Part shown: positions 34,401-45,200 of the stretch, in pieces | Numbering within the stretch: the first letter of the stretch is position 1 | Layout of the letters: each line of letters opens with the position of its first letter | Assembly (NCBI GenBank): GCA_029962745.1 | Contig: CM057158.1 | Location: 3,073,558-3,137,557, forward strand | DNA: 64,000 nucleotides | Direction of reading: 5' to 3' | From: Echinometra lucunter | Taxonomy: Eukaryota > Echinodermata > Echinoidea > Camarodonta > Echinometridae | Translations under genes and position numbers: made by a program | The notes under the pieces: model-generated | Seen by the model: only the letters and a program-made list of their open reading frames with translations | What the model was told of the DNA's origin: nothing | Databases searched by the model: none

Positions 34401-36840
34401 AACACAAATTTAAACAAGTTCTGGGTGTGTTTTCATATAAGGATCCAAACTGTAGGCATATATAGAGAACTGTTTCTTTAACCAGCCTTTCACCTTTACT
34501 ATTTACTATCATTTCCAAGCTTGCTTGCTTATTTGCTACTTGTGTGTTTTAGGCATTAACAATTATTTTTTATTTCTCTTGATATTATGCTGGTACAGTT
34601 GTTAGTAGGCACCGTATTGAAAGGGTTCATGTATTTGATATGCTGTCTGAGCCCTATCTCCCTTTGCTTCCCTTTCCCTCATTTTTTTCTAGGCAAAGGA
34701 TACAGATGGAAGTAGCGGTGGTGATCTTGGAGCTCTAGAATTCTTGCTGACCGGTGACGAGCCTGATCTTGGTCAGGAAGGAGAGGCAGTTTGGTCAGAC
34801 CAGGACAGAGCAGTCATTCATCCGTCCCTTGGGCTGTCCAATGCATGCAAGGCTTGTGTGAAGGTAAGTTGGGATTTGTCATAGCATCGTTGATATTCAC
34901 AAGGGCTCTTAAACCCTTTTGAATTTTACCCACTTGTCCAGTGTGGTGAAAATTCTAAATCTGAAAGTTTATTGCCCGTCAGATTTGTAATAAGAAGCTT
35001 TTTTGAAAATCGATTTATTTTTTTTATGATATAAAGAAATTCCTATATAATATTTAAAAAAATTCCTAAATAATATGGCTGTTGTGAACCAACTTTTTTT
35101 TTTCTCTCTCTCCCTCTTCTTTTCTTTCATTTTTTTAAGGGGGGGGGGGGGGGGGTTCCAAACATTGACCTCTGCGACTTTCAGCTATACTGGCATGTCT
35201 TTTGTAGGTTAGAAACCATGAGCTTCAAAAAATGCACAAGCCTGATGCATTATTAAATTACAATAGATTATGATGCAGTAACACATACACAAATCTTAAT
35301 ACCAGAGCATCTTGTTTGTGTTAAAGCTAATATTCATGTACTTTTTTTTCCTGTTCATGTTTACTGTATAGAAAGTAACAGAAGCCATAAAGAGGAACGG
35401 AAAGTGTGTGGAGATTGTGCACATAGATGAGCTGGACCAGGTGGTAGAGATAGTCGATGAAATCAGTCCTAACCTGGATGAGTTAGTGTCCTGTCTGTAT
35501 GCACCCATGAACTACACAGTAGTCAGAGCTAATGTGAGTACAATCTGGAATAGATCCATTTTCTCCTCTCCCTCTCACACTTACTTGTCCTCCTCTTCTT
35601 TTCCCACTCTGTCTTTGTTCCGTTTACATTAAATTTCTGATTCCAAGTTAAAATCAATCAGTGAAACTGTTTACTACATAGGTCATTAGACTGATTGACA
35701 TTAGGCTTCACCTATTTAACATTTTGATTTATCTAATTTGATTGAAATCAGTCGTATGAATGGATTCATCAATGTATAATGGAATACAGTGAGTTGTAAA
35801 CAGTGCAGCACGATTCAAAGATTTGTTTTTATAAAAAAAAGTTGCTTAGAAAATTCAATTTTATGCATTTCTTAAAACAAACTACGTCAGTGGTGTATTT
35901 GACAGAAGAGATGATAATTATAGTATGATATAAGAGCCACATGATTTATTCTCAATCATGCAATCATATTGAAACACAACAAGATTATAAATGTTTTATA
36001 CTGAACAGTTAAATTTGAAAGACATTTCCTCTTGTTTGAAGGAAACCAAAACCCTCAGGTCAAGCAGTTTTTAAATCAAAACCAAGGCAGAATAAAACAG
36101 ATCAGCAAAAACTTGAACGAAATCAGACATGGAATAAAAAAGTTATGCCTATGTGAAATTTTCTGTTTTTGACACTATCATAGCTATTATAGTGGTCAAC
36201 TCTCAGTATGTTTTGTAGACGAAATTTCACATATTCTTTCTTTTCTTGAAGACCACATGTTTTCATTGTCCTTATCCCAAGTATGTTGTGGAGAAAACAC
36301 TCCTACATGATATATTTTGGGTTTGGCTTGAGAAAATGTGCAAATCTTAAGCAAAACAAAATTGTTAAATTACCAGTATGTGTGTACAAAACATACTGAG
36401 AGTTGTCCACAAATGATGTCATCGGTAGCTATGGCAGTGTCAAAAAAAATGTCAAATAGAAAATTTCATATAGTCATAACTTTCTCATAGTGTGTCCGAT
36501 TTTTTTTCTTAAATTTTCGCCGATGTGTTTTATTCCATCTCTGCTATGATTTAAAAACTACTTGGATTAAGGGTGTTGGTTTCCTTTAAAGCTGTGCAAG
36601 TGAATGTTGATATTCCTCAAAAGAATACATCAGATGATTGTTGTTTCATCAGTTGATTTACTATTACTGCCCCAGCAGGCTGCTCTCATGGCAGAGGTCT
36701 TACACAAGCTGTTAGACATGGTCAGAACATCACACATAGTGACCGCAGATGACTCAAAGTGGCTGGATTTCTTGACCAAGGCTATTGACCACAACGTTGA
36801 CCAGATCAAGAATATTACTAAGGAAGATACACCAAGATGA
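28463..36840 (+). CDS. CCNDBP1: Cyclin-D1-binding protein 1 (GCIP/HHM-like)
   Basis: Eight exons join in phase: 28463-28544, 29360-29419, 30804-30965, 33230-33326, 33720-33867, 34693-34863, 35372-35533, 36676-36840 (stop TGA), giving 348 residues, close to the mammalian protein. The ATG is preceded by an in-frame TAA (28448). Family landmarks include FEATKLAMCFSKPP, LYYGLPKEQGVTLRK, SNACKACVK, VVEIVDEISPNLDEL, APMNYTVVRAN and WLDFLTKAIDHNVDQIK. In vertebrates this helical protein binds cyclin D1 and helix-loop-helix factors and restrains E2F-driven transcription; a similar role here is inference. Exons 5 and 8 have CAGCAG (NAGNAG) acceptors, so one-residue splice variants are likely. Introns hold several mobile elements, including a 1.8-kb one in intron 3. 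It lies 2.4 kb upstream of PHKB on the same strand. Confidence 0.95.
30418..30715 (+). mobile_element. Partial repeat of the GCCTCC...GGCATTATGTTTTC family
   Basis: Begins tacctcccccaccaaaggtgg...gggggcattgtgttttc, like the starts at 46220 and 54571. It then carries diverged repeat units with gatctgattagattt and the nuclear-receptor-like aaggtcaaagttcaaaggtc. It lies in CCNDBP1 intron 2. Confidence 0.65.
31121..31209. mobile_element. 89-bp foldback (GAGCCAGAAGGGC)
   Basis: Left arm ctgtttggagccagaagggc and right arm gcccttctggctctgaacag are inverted copies flanking a short AT-rich loop. A related diverged foldback lies at about 43660-43725 in PHKB intron 4. Confidence 0.8.
31640..31706 (-). 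repeat. tRNA-like remnant beside a C run
   Basis: On the minus strand ggtccctggttcgagtcg resembles a tRNA T-arm with B-box GGTTCGAGTC. The upstream tactggtaaagcac may be a decayed A box. No cloverleaf closes. It is probably the head of a tRNA-derived SINE. Confidence 0.5.
32115..32410 (+). repeat. Two tandem 150-bp units
   Basis: Two almost identical consecutive copies, each with aaaagcaaaaaatatg, gttcacatgagaatatg and ctcataagctttcag, inside the 1.8-kb element. Confidence 0.92.
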
Positions 36841-37946
36841 TGATCAAGATATTTACAAAAGAAAATAATGAAAGCAAAAGACTTTATTCCATCAAAAGCG
36901 ATTCCATCTATGACTAAAACGACATTAGGAAAATAACATCATTTTGGAGTACCAGTAACCTAATTATATCATTGTTGAGTGAGATACTATTTTAATTGCA
37001 TAAAAGTAGCCTTGGCAATGGAATTGTCCAGCAAATTAACTCTTCCTATATCATGTGGTAAGAAGAAAGTGCAATTGAATCAATGAGATTCACATTTGAA
37101 ACTTAAATCATTAGGAAAAATATTGCATTGATGGATTAAATATGTATCTTTTAGTCAAATTCTCAAAAATTCTTGTATCTCCCATTTGTTTAGACATGTT
37201 TTGAGAAGGCAACACATATCAGTAGTTAAATTATTCAGCAGTCAATCAGCTTATTTGCATTTTGTGATTAATGTATAACTGATAATCGCAAAAGCTCTCT
37301 TTATAGAACTACAAAATACTGTAATGCCCCCCCCCCCCCCCCCCGATAAGGTTCTGGAAGCTGGATTGCCAGCCTTTGCCTTGACCACCGTCATCTGTTG
37401 ATGAACTTGTACTATTTGGAGGCAAATATATAGAGTGTTTCATAGGGTAATAGGTGGTTTATATTGAAGCTCTATATTCTTTATGTAGATGCTTCTATTT
37501 CAGCAGTCAATAGAGACACTATTAATTGCACAGTTTAGCTAAATGATGATTTGTTTTAGTGTATGCAAACTTCCATACTTTAAGCTGCAAACAAGAGTAA
37601 TATATACCGGATAGTACAATTTACGCTGCCATCTATTATCTGGATAAATACTACAGTGTTCCAGCTGGGATATTTATTAAGTGGGATCTGAATTAAATTC
37701 TCAGATATGCCTAGATCTTCAAGTATTATCCCGTCCACAGTTATGGAGTGGAGAAGAGAGATCAACATGTGACCATGACGAGAGCCAGCATCAAAGTGAT
37801 GAATCCTCTACAAAACGCTCCTATTTAAACCAGTCCCTGAAGGGGATTATGCAATGGCACTTGGAGGGAAATCATAATGTGCCATCGATATTTTCGGCAA
37901 AATAACCAATATTGGTAGAAGGCTACTCTTGGTATGGTATACCTAC

Positions 37947-38184
37947 TACTGTAAATGCCGTTATTTTCGCGTGATTAAATTTTTGCGCAGAGCGACCCAA
38001 GAACATATTCACAGGTTCTTAACTTCGCGCTGCACAATTACTCGCAAAAGTGCAAGATTTGATTTGATATTTTAATGCATATGAGATCATGCTAATATTT
38101 TCGCAGTTCTAGAATTCACGCTTGCCAAAAATAGCACAAAATCCGCGAAATTGATGTATCGCGAATATTTCTGCATTTACAGTA
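37947..38184. mobile_element. MITE with TACTGTAAATGC termini
   Basis: Starts tactgtaaatgccg..attttcgcg and ends cgcgaatatttctgcatttacagta, an imperfect terminal inverted repeat of about 25 bp. The interior is AT-rich with several CGCGAA phrases. Flanking tac/tact repeats fit a short target duplication. Confidence 0.8.
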
Positions 38185-38257
38185 TACTAAGTGTAGCCTA
38201 ATACCAGTATTGTGTGTGCTTCTCTGTTATTTCCTGTATTAACTTTTAAAGTGGTAT

Positions 38258-38263
38258 AATAAA
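38258..38263 (+). terminator. CCNDBP1: Candidate polyadenylation signal for CCNDBP1
   Basis: An AATAAA hexamer in ggtataataaatggaatg, about 1.4 kb after the stop codon. Other AT-rich sites cannot be excluded. Confidence 0.3.
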
Positions 38264-38415
38264 TGGAATGTAACTATTGCAAAATTCATGCGTGATTATC
38301 ATATATTTGGAAGATTAAATTGACATGTTATATTGGAGAAACTTTACCAAACTTTATTTTTTGTACTACCTGAAGTTAATCATGAAGATGACAATGGTGA
38401 TGAAAATTATGGTAA

Positions 38416-38649
38416 CAGGGGTGGTGCCACCAAGGTGTTTGATTGGAGGGGGGGGGGGGCAAGATGACCCATAGGTGACTTTATTTACATTTTAAGGGAA
38501 AAAACATATGTATATATAGTTGCATGACCCAGTCCTCTCTTTCCCCATGCTCTTCTTTCTTCTTTCTCCCCCTTTTTCATTTTCTCTTTTTTTTTATCAC
38601 TTAAGAAATCAATCACCCCCCTGCCCCCCCCCCTGTAGCGCCACCCCTG
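38416..38649. mobile_element. 234-bp hAT-like element (CAGGGGTGG ends)
   Basis: Starts caggggtggtgccacc and ends gcgccacccctg. The CAGGGGTGG form is typical of hAT-superfamily termini. The flanking 8-mers (tatggtaa, gataataa) match only partly, so the target duplication is uncertain. Confidence 0.65.
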
Positions 38650-38650
38650 G

Positions 38651-38656
38651 ATAATA

Positions 38657-38695
<39 letters not shown>

Positions 38696-38835
38696 TTGAT
38701 GATAACAATGATGATGATGATGGTAATGATAGTGACGATGATGATGGTGGTGGTTATAATGATGGGGATGGCAATGATGATCACAGTGAGGAGCTTGTTG
38801 ATGATCATGATGATCATGATGATGGTGATGATAAC
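38651..38835 (+). repeat. (ATG)n / (GAT)n microsatellite
   Basis: A near-pure GATGAT run at 38651-38698 followed by interrupted repeats (ggtgatgat, gatcatgat). Confidence 0.93.
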
Positions 38836-39204
38836 ACTGTTATGCCGTCATGCTGATAATGAGGAGAAAATCAAGCACAAGATGGTCTTGGAAAAAAAAA
38901 TAAAACGCAGCTATGTGCAAATGGTTCTGTGCTACGTCTGCAGCTGACAGAGAAAAAAAATTGGGGATTAGTCTTTAGGTGCAGTCCAATTAATCACATA
39001 ATCAAATATCATGGAATAGTAAACATCTTTCATAAACTAAATATTTACCTGTTTGCATTCAAACTTATGAAATTGTTTAACTCAATGCTTAAAAATTACC
39101 AACGTTGGTTATATAAATCTGAATATTCTGAATATTCCTGCTAGACATGGACACGTGTATGAATGATCAGCCTATTCACGTACGTGCCTTCTGTGTGCTG
39201 CAAA

Positions 39205-42200
39205 ATGGCTCCCAAAGCAGACGACGATTACGTGAAGCAGGTCAAAAGTTTGAATTATTATTACCGTTTAGGTAAGTATTAAAATATTTTTAGTATTTTC
39301 GTTATGTTTACTTACATAGAGATGTATTCTCGCAAATACAGCACTGAATTTGCTTCAAAAGGAAGGAAAATATGACGCATTTTGTAAATAACAATTCCAA
39401 CAAAATTATCTAACTCCTTTTTTAACGTGTGGGACTGTAGTATACTAGTAATCTTACTGTTGTTATGCATGCGAGGATTTTTTTTGGAAAACTCCTCACA
39501 CAAATAGGAGGTTATAAAACATCTGAACTATGAGATTCTTTATTTTCCTGACCTTATCATGGTTAAATTCCCCTGTCATTTAGTGTGTACACGTATGCAC
39601 ACATCTGTCATGTGTCTGTTGCTGTTATTGTTAAGTGTTATTATTAAATGCAAGCCAGCCATTCTCCAGCATTGAGAAATCGTGACAAAAAGTGCGATTA
39701 TATCAAGATCATGTAAGCGATATAACCCATATATTTCTTAACTAAAATTTACATTATCTTAAAGTTAGGTTATTACTTTATGTTGTACCAGTATTCAAAT
39801 TTAGTTTGAAAACTTACAACTTCACCCAAAACGATGATTTATTGCTTCGTCCGCCCACTGTAACTGCAGTCTCTGCGCAGTAATTTCAGAAGCTGCGTAC
39901 GGGCACTTATGCCATAATACCATGCAGAGATTACAGGTACAGTGGGCAGACTATGCAATAAATCATCGGGGGTTTTTTTTGGTAAGTTATAAGTCGTTAA
40001 ACTAAATTTTATTACTGGTACAACATAAAGTAATAATCTTTACTGTAAGTTAAAGCAAATTTTAGTTGAGAAATATATGGGCTATATCGCTTACGTGGTG
40101 TAATCACGCTGGAGAATGATTGATTGATTGATCTCTTTATTTATACACGGTTAAAAAGCCCAAACAGTTAAATGACTAGTTTCCATTGGGGCCGTGTGAC
40201 TCAATTTGAATACATCAATCAACATTGTAAAAAATAAAATTGTCAAAGGAAAACACATTTAAAACAAAAAATAATAATAGAAACAGTATCACTATATAAG
40301 TATAAATACAAAAAGGGACAACAGAATTATACTACCAAAAAACAGCATATATATAAAAACAAAAAGAAATGTAGCAAGCAAGATATAATGAGGCAAGAAG
40401 ACAAAAATACAGGAAAATCATAAATTAAAAATGAAATTGATTGTGAAAAAGTATTTACATGTTCAAGTAGTTTATGAAGAGTTTAAATGCAAAAAAGGTA
40501 TGTCCCGATTTTTCAAATCGAAACATTTTAGATCAATAATAAAATACAAAGAAATGAAAAGGAAACTTTATACCACCTCTGACCACAACTGAAAAAAAAG
40601 AAAGAAGAAAAACACCTCTATACGCAATGGGTTGTCTGGTCAGGCTAAGTGTGCATATAAATGCGTTGGAAAGAATTCTCTGTATGCAATGATGCAATAA
40701 ACCACCAGAAGTTACTGTGCAGAGTTAATGAGGGGGAACTTGCTTTTAGAAGCGTTTCGTGGTGTTATATTCTGACATTTCATGGAACACTTGTGGGGTG
40801 TTGCAAGAAAGTTGCAATCGATTACAAATAATTGCTAATTTTGAAACAACCATTCTGATTGGCTCAGGGTCTGCCCTTTTAAGAAGGCATGCATGCAACA
40901 ATGATTTTGATTGGCCAGCGACAATCAATTGCAACTTGCAATCAATCGCAACTTTCTTGCAACACCCCATTGGATTGCTATACCTAGGCCCCAAAGGAGA
41001 CTCATGTCAAGATACTCCAAACTGCCCAGAAAATTTAATTTTCCCATGCATCTGCATAATATGTAATTTGGGAGGGTAGAATCAATAACTTTAAATTTAG
41101 TACTCGAGTAAGCTAGTGGTCAATATTGACCACTAGTCTTGCTGGTGTGATTGAAATTGCATTCCTGTTATGTCTTTCAATGAATTGATTCCTGAAAGAA
41201 TAATTATGCTGAGTATATTCATGGTAATTGGAATTACAATCGGACATTCTGAAACTCACCAAGATTAACCTGAATATTCTAATTCCCATAGGCTTAATGC
41301 ATTGACCACCTTGGGAGCAGTGGCGGCACCAGGATTGTTAAACTGGGGGGGCAAATGGAGGGCAAAAGAAAATGTTGGGGGGGCAGGGGCACTAAATTTT
41401 TTTTTTGCGCGTATGGAAAAATCGAGCGTGAAGCACGATTTTTAGTAGCCGGCGTAAATCCACTTTGAGGAGTGGGGCGGGGGGAGATAATTGAATTTTT
41501 GGATTTTTTTTTTCCCTCTTACACACAGTTTAATATCAATTTTGTGAGCGAACAAGAAATAACCGCTTTTTTGGTTTTAATCCCATTTTTTAATAAATAT
41601 TCTGAAATCTGATGAGCAAGCGAAGCGAGCGAGCCGAAAATGGTTACTTTTTTTGTTTTTAATCGCATTTTAGAAAAGAAATTTAAAAGTATGACGAGCG
41701 AGCGAAGCGAGCGAGCCAAAAATAACCGCTTTTTTGGTTTTCAATCAAAGTTTTGAAGAGCGGAAAATGGTATTTTAGGGCACTTCACAGCTTGAATATG
41801 ATGCTTATGACAACATCTGCTTATTTACAAATTACTGTATAATTTTTTTTTTCAGTCCTCGAAATTTCTGGGGGGGCAACTGGGGGGGCAAAGCTTCTGA
41901 GTGGGGGGGCAAATGCCCCCCCCCCCCCCCCCCCCCTTGGTGCCGCCACTGCTTGGGAGTGTTTCATCAAGTGTCTTGTCAGTGATTTTTACCAACAACT
42001 GTTAAAAGCTACTGAAATCCTTGCATCTGATTGGCTGAGAGCAAATTTGTCAGTAAAAATCATTGACAAGACACTTGATGAAATGCACTCTTGGTTCCAG
42101 TAGCCATTGGCAATGGGTTGAGAATGATGTACAGAACTTTACTTTTGAAGGAATTCAAACTTAAATTCTAAATTGATGCACTCTGACATAAAAAGGGGGT

Positions 42201-45200
42201 GGGGGGAGAATTCAGAACTCAAAATTACTTTCTTTGAAGGATTGCATTGTAATAAAACCAGGCATGTTCATAAAGTGCATCCTGTTTGTCCATGTATCGT
42301 GGTCACAAATTTTCATTTTTTTCTCTTTTTGTAGTAAAGGAGCAGATTTTGATTCATCAGAGTCCAGCCATAGGATTGTTTCCTGTCAATACTGATAACA
42401 AGGTCAAGGAGGCAGGAGTCAGGGAGAGTGTCTACTCTGCTGTCGCTGTCTGGGCTCTAGCTCTAGCATATAGGTTGGTTTCTAGCCTTTTCAGAACTGG
42501 AATGATTAATGAGCCAGATTGATCTTATTTTCATCAAATTGACAACACTTTTATTTTTCTTCTTTTGGTAAAAATACATATATCTGAAAGATTATATTGA
42601 AATGTTGAAAATTGATAGATCATATCAAAATAAAAGTTATTTTGAACCCCTTTTAAAAGCAAATTTTATGATTCTGTAGCTAATACTGTATGTGTCAAAC
42701 TAGCTGTAAATTTGTATCAAATTTTGCATTTCTATTATTTTTAGAGCTCTGAATGCAAAATTACAGGGAAAAATCTACAAAATATGATTAATCACAGAAT
42801 TCATATTTTGTGTATCAACACAAGCATTTGTACATCAGGAAAGTTTTGATTCATCAAATTAGAAATCATTATAGAAATATATCACATTTCTAATCTTATA
42901 CTATCTTGCAGAAAAATTGATGATGATGATGGAAGGACGTATGAATTGGAACAAAGCGCAGTGAAATGTATGAGAGGTCTACTCTACTGCTTTATGAGAC
43001 AAGCGGAAAGAGTAAGTCTATTCTAGAGGTACAAGCAGCTTTCGAGGCCCTGTAGGTTTTTCATCCACCAATTCTGGTTTGTCACCATTTCATCCTAAAA
43101 ACAATGTGAAGAAAGAAATTCAAGCATGGTACTGATATGCATCATTTATGGGAAATGGACTAATCACATTTTTTATGTCATCGATCAAAAGGCATGTTAG
43201 TTGCAGAATTTTTGTAGGAATTTTGTTCTTTTAGTGGGAGGGAGGAAATATTGTTATCACAATGCCTTACAAAGTACAAGGAAATGAGGCATTCTTCAGA
43301 CTTGATAATATAAACCACTGTATGCACTTTCGCTCTCTGAATACTTGTAGAACAATTTGAGATATGAACATCATCTTGTGTGTCTTTAATCATGTTTTCA
43401 TCCATAAGCATTGCAACAACGCAAACATTAAACATGTTCTGATATGTTCTGTGACATTTTCTCCTTTGCAGGTGGATAAGTTTAAGAATGTCCAGAGCGA
43501 AGAGTTTGCCCTGCATTCCCGCTATGATCTCAACACAGGAAACACCCTGCCCAACAACTACCACCATCTCCAGATTGATTCCATCTCACTCTATCTCCTT
43601 TATCTGGTTCAGATGATTGCATCTGGTCTGCAGGTTAGTCAGTGTTGGTCGGTGTATTGTCACTGGAGAGCCAGAAGGGCCTTGGTTATGGAAGTTAACA
43701 CCCTTATGCTTCTCAAACTGGAGTTTGTTCAGGGTTTTTTTCCAGTTTGATTTTCTGGTATATATGTTATGGAGATAAGCATGATAGTTGGAAATGCTGT
43801 GACCATTATTGCGATAAGGTTTGGGAAGAGGAATGGGGAAGTGGAGGGTTAGAAGGAAGGGGAGTAGGGAGGTAGGGGGTGGAGGAAGGGAAAGAAAAAG
43901 AAGAAGAGGAGTAAGAAGGAGGAAGAGAAGGTGAATTAAAAGAAGGTGAAGGAGAAGAAGAAGAAAAAGATAATATTGTTGATAGTAAAGGAATATCACA
44001 TGTGTAGGAGAGTGAATGCAGTTAACATTGTCATAAAAAAAATACATTCTTTTAGTTTCTGAATAGTATTTGATTAATTCATTAAATTTTCTCTTTGATT
44101 GTCATTTATGCCAATACTTATATTTTCCATTTCAGATAATTTACACCCTGGATGAAGTGAGTTTTGTTCAGAATCTTGTGTACTATGTGGAGAGGGCATA
44201 CAGGACACCAGATTTTGGAGTATGGGAGAGAGGAAGCAAATACAACACAGGGAAGAAGGAACTGCATGCAAGGTACAGATCAAAACTCTGTATAGGGATC
44301 AACAATTGCATACAACTAGATCTATTTCATAATTTGTAGTAGGCATAATTTGGAATGAGCTGCTAAGGGAATATCAGAAAAAGAAATGATCAAAAACAAA
44401 AGTTGGTTAACCTCTCTGATAGGATATGATTTGGTGTAAACATATACTTTTTTTTACAAACTCCAGCAATAGGTATCCTAGGCTCAGTATTCAAGGGGTA
44501 AATATTCAAGATGAACATTTAGTTCATTCATAGAAATTATATGCATATTGGTTTGGAATCCAAGGCCTCCAAGAAAACTGCTATTCCCATGAAACTTTTG
44601 CTCCTTTATATTTTTATTGCATCAAAACTATAAGCTTCTCTTACCAGAACTGAAAATAGGTTTTACCATTTGTTCCTTGCAGCTCTATTGGTATGGCTAA
44701 GGCAGCTTTGGAGGCAGCGAATGGCTTCAATCTCTTTGGCAAGGAGGGCACTTCATGGTCCATCCTGTATGTTGATCCTGATGCTCATGCTAGAAACAGA
44801 ACAACCCTAGAGAGTCTCCTGCCCAGAGAGAGCAGTTCGAAGGTAAAAAAAAAAATACAGGGCCTTCCCCCCATCCCCAAGCACTGCACTGAAAAGACGT
44901 TTTACATTTTAAAATATTTTAAAAATAATATCCCCTAAAAGTTCTTATATGAAGAATAATGCTCATTCTAGGAAAAAGCCAACCATGAGAGTTTCCTGTC
45001 CAGAAAGATCAGTTCTGTTGCACAGACTTCAGGTACTATCAAAAGTCTGTGAAAAGTTATTGTGGTCAGTTTGTTCAGGGGGTGATAATAAACATGTAAA
45101 TCAAATTAATGCCTGTTTTTGTTATTGATTCCTCCAGAACACAGATGCATCCCTGATTGCTACTGTCAGCTTTCCTGCCTTTGCCCTGGATGATGAATGC

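Larger units (their letters stand above)
36841..39204. other. CCNDBP1 3' UTR and PHKB upstream region
   Basis: About 2.4 kb between two genes on the same strand. It contains a C run (37327-37344), a MITE (37947-38184), a candidate AATAAA (38258-38263), a hAT-like element (38416-38649) and an ATG microsatellite (38651-38835). The PHKB promoter should lie just before 39200; no clear core motif is seen. Confidence 0.55.

Noticed and set aside
38485..38947. Poly-Ile and poly-Met frames
   Set aside because: These are translations of the ATG microsatellite.
43586..44047. 153-codon minus-strand frame
   Set aside because: The N-terminal part is a Leu-rich translation of purine repeats and the rest is antisense to PHKB exon 4.
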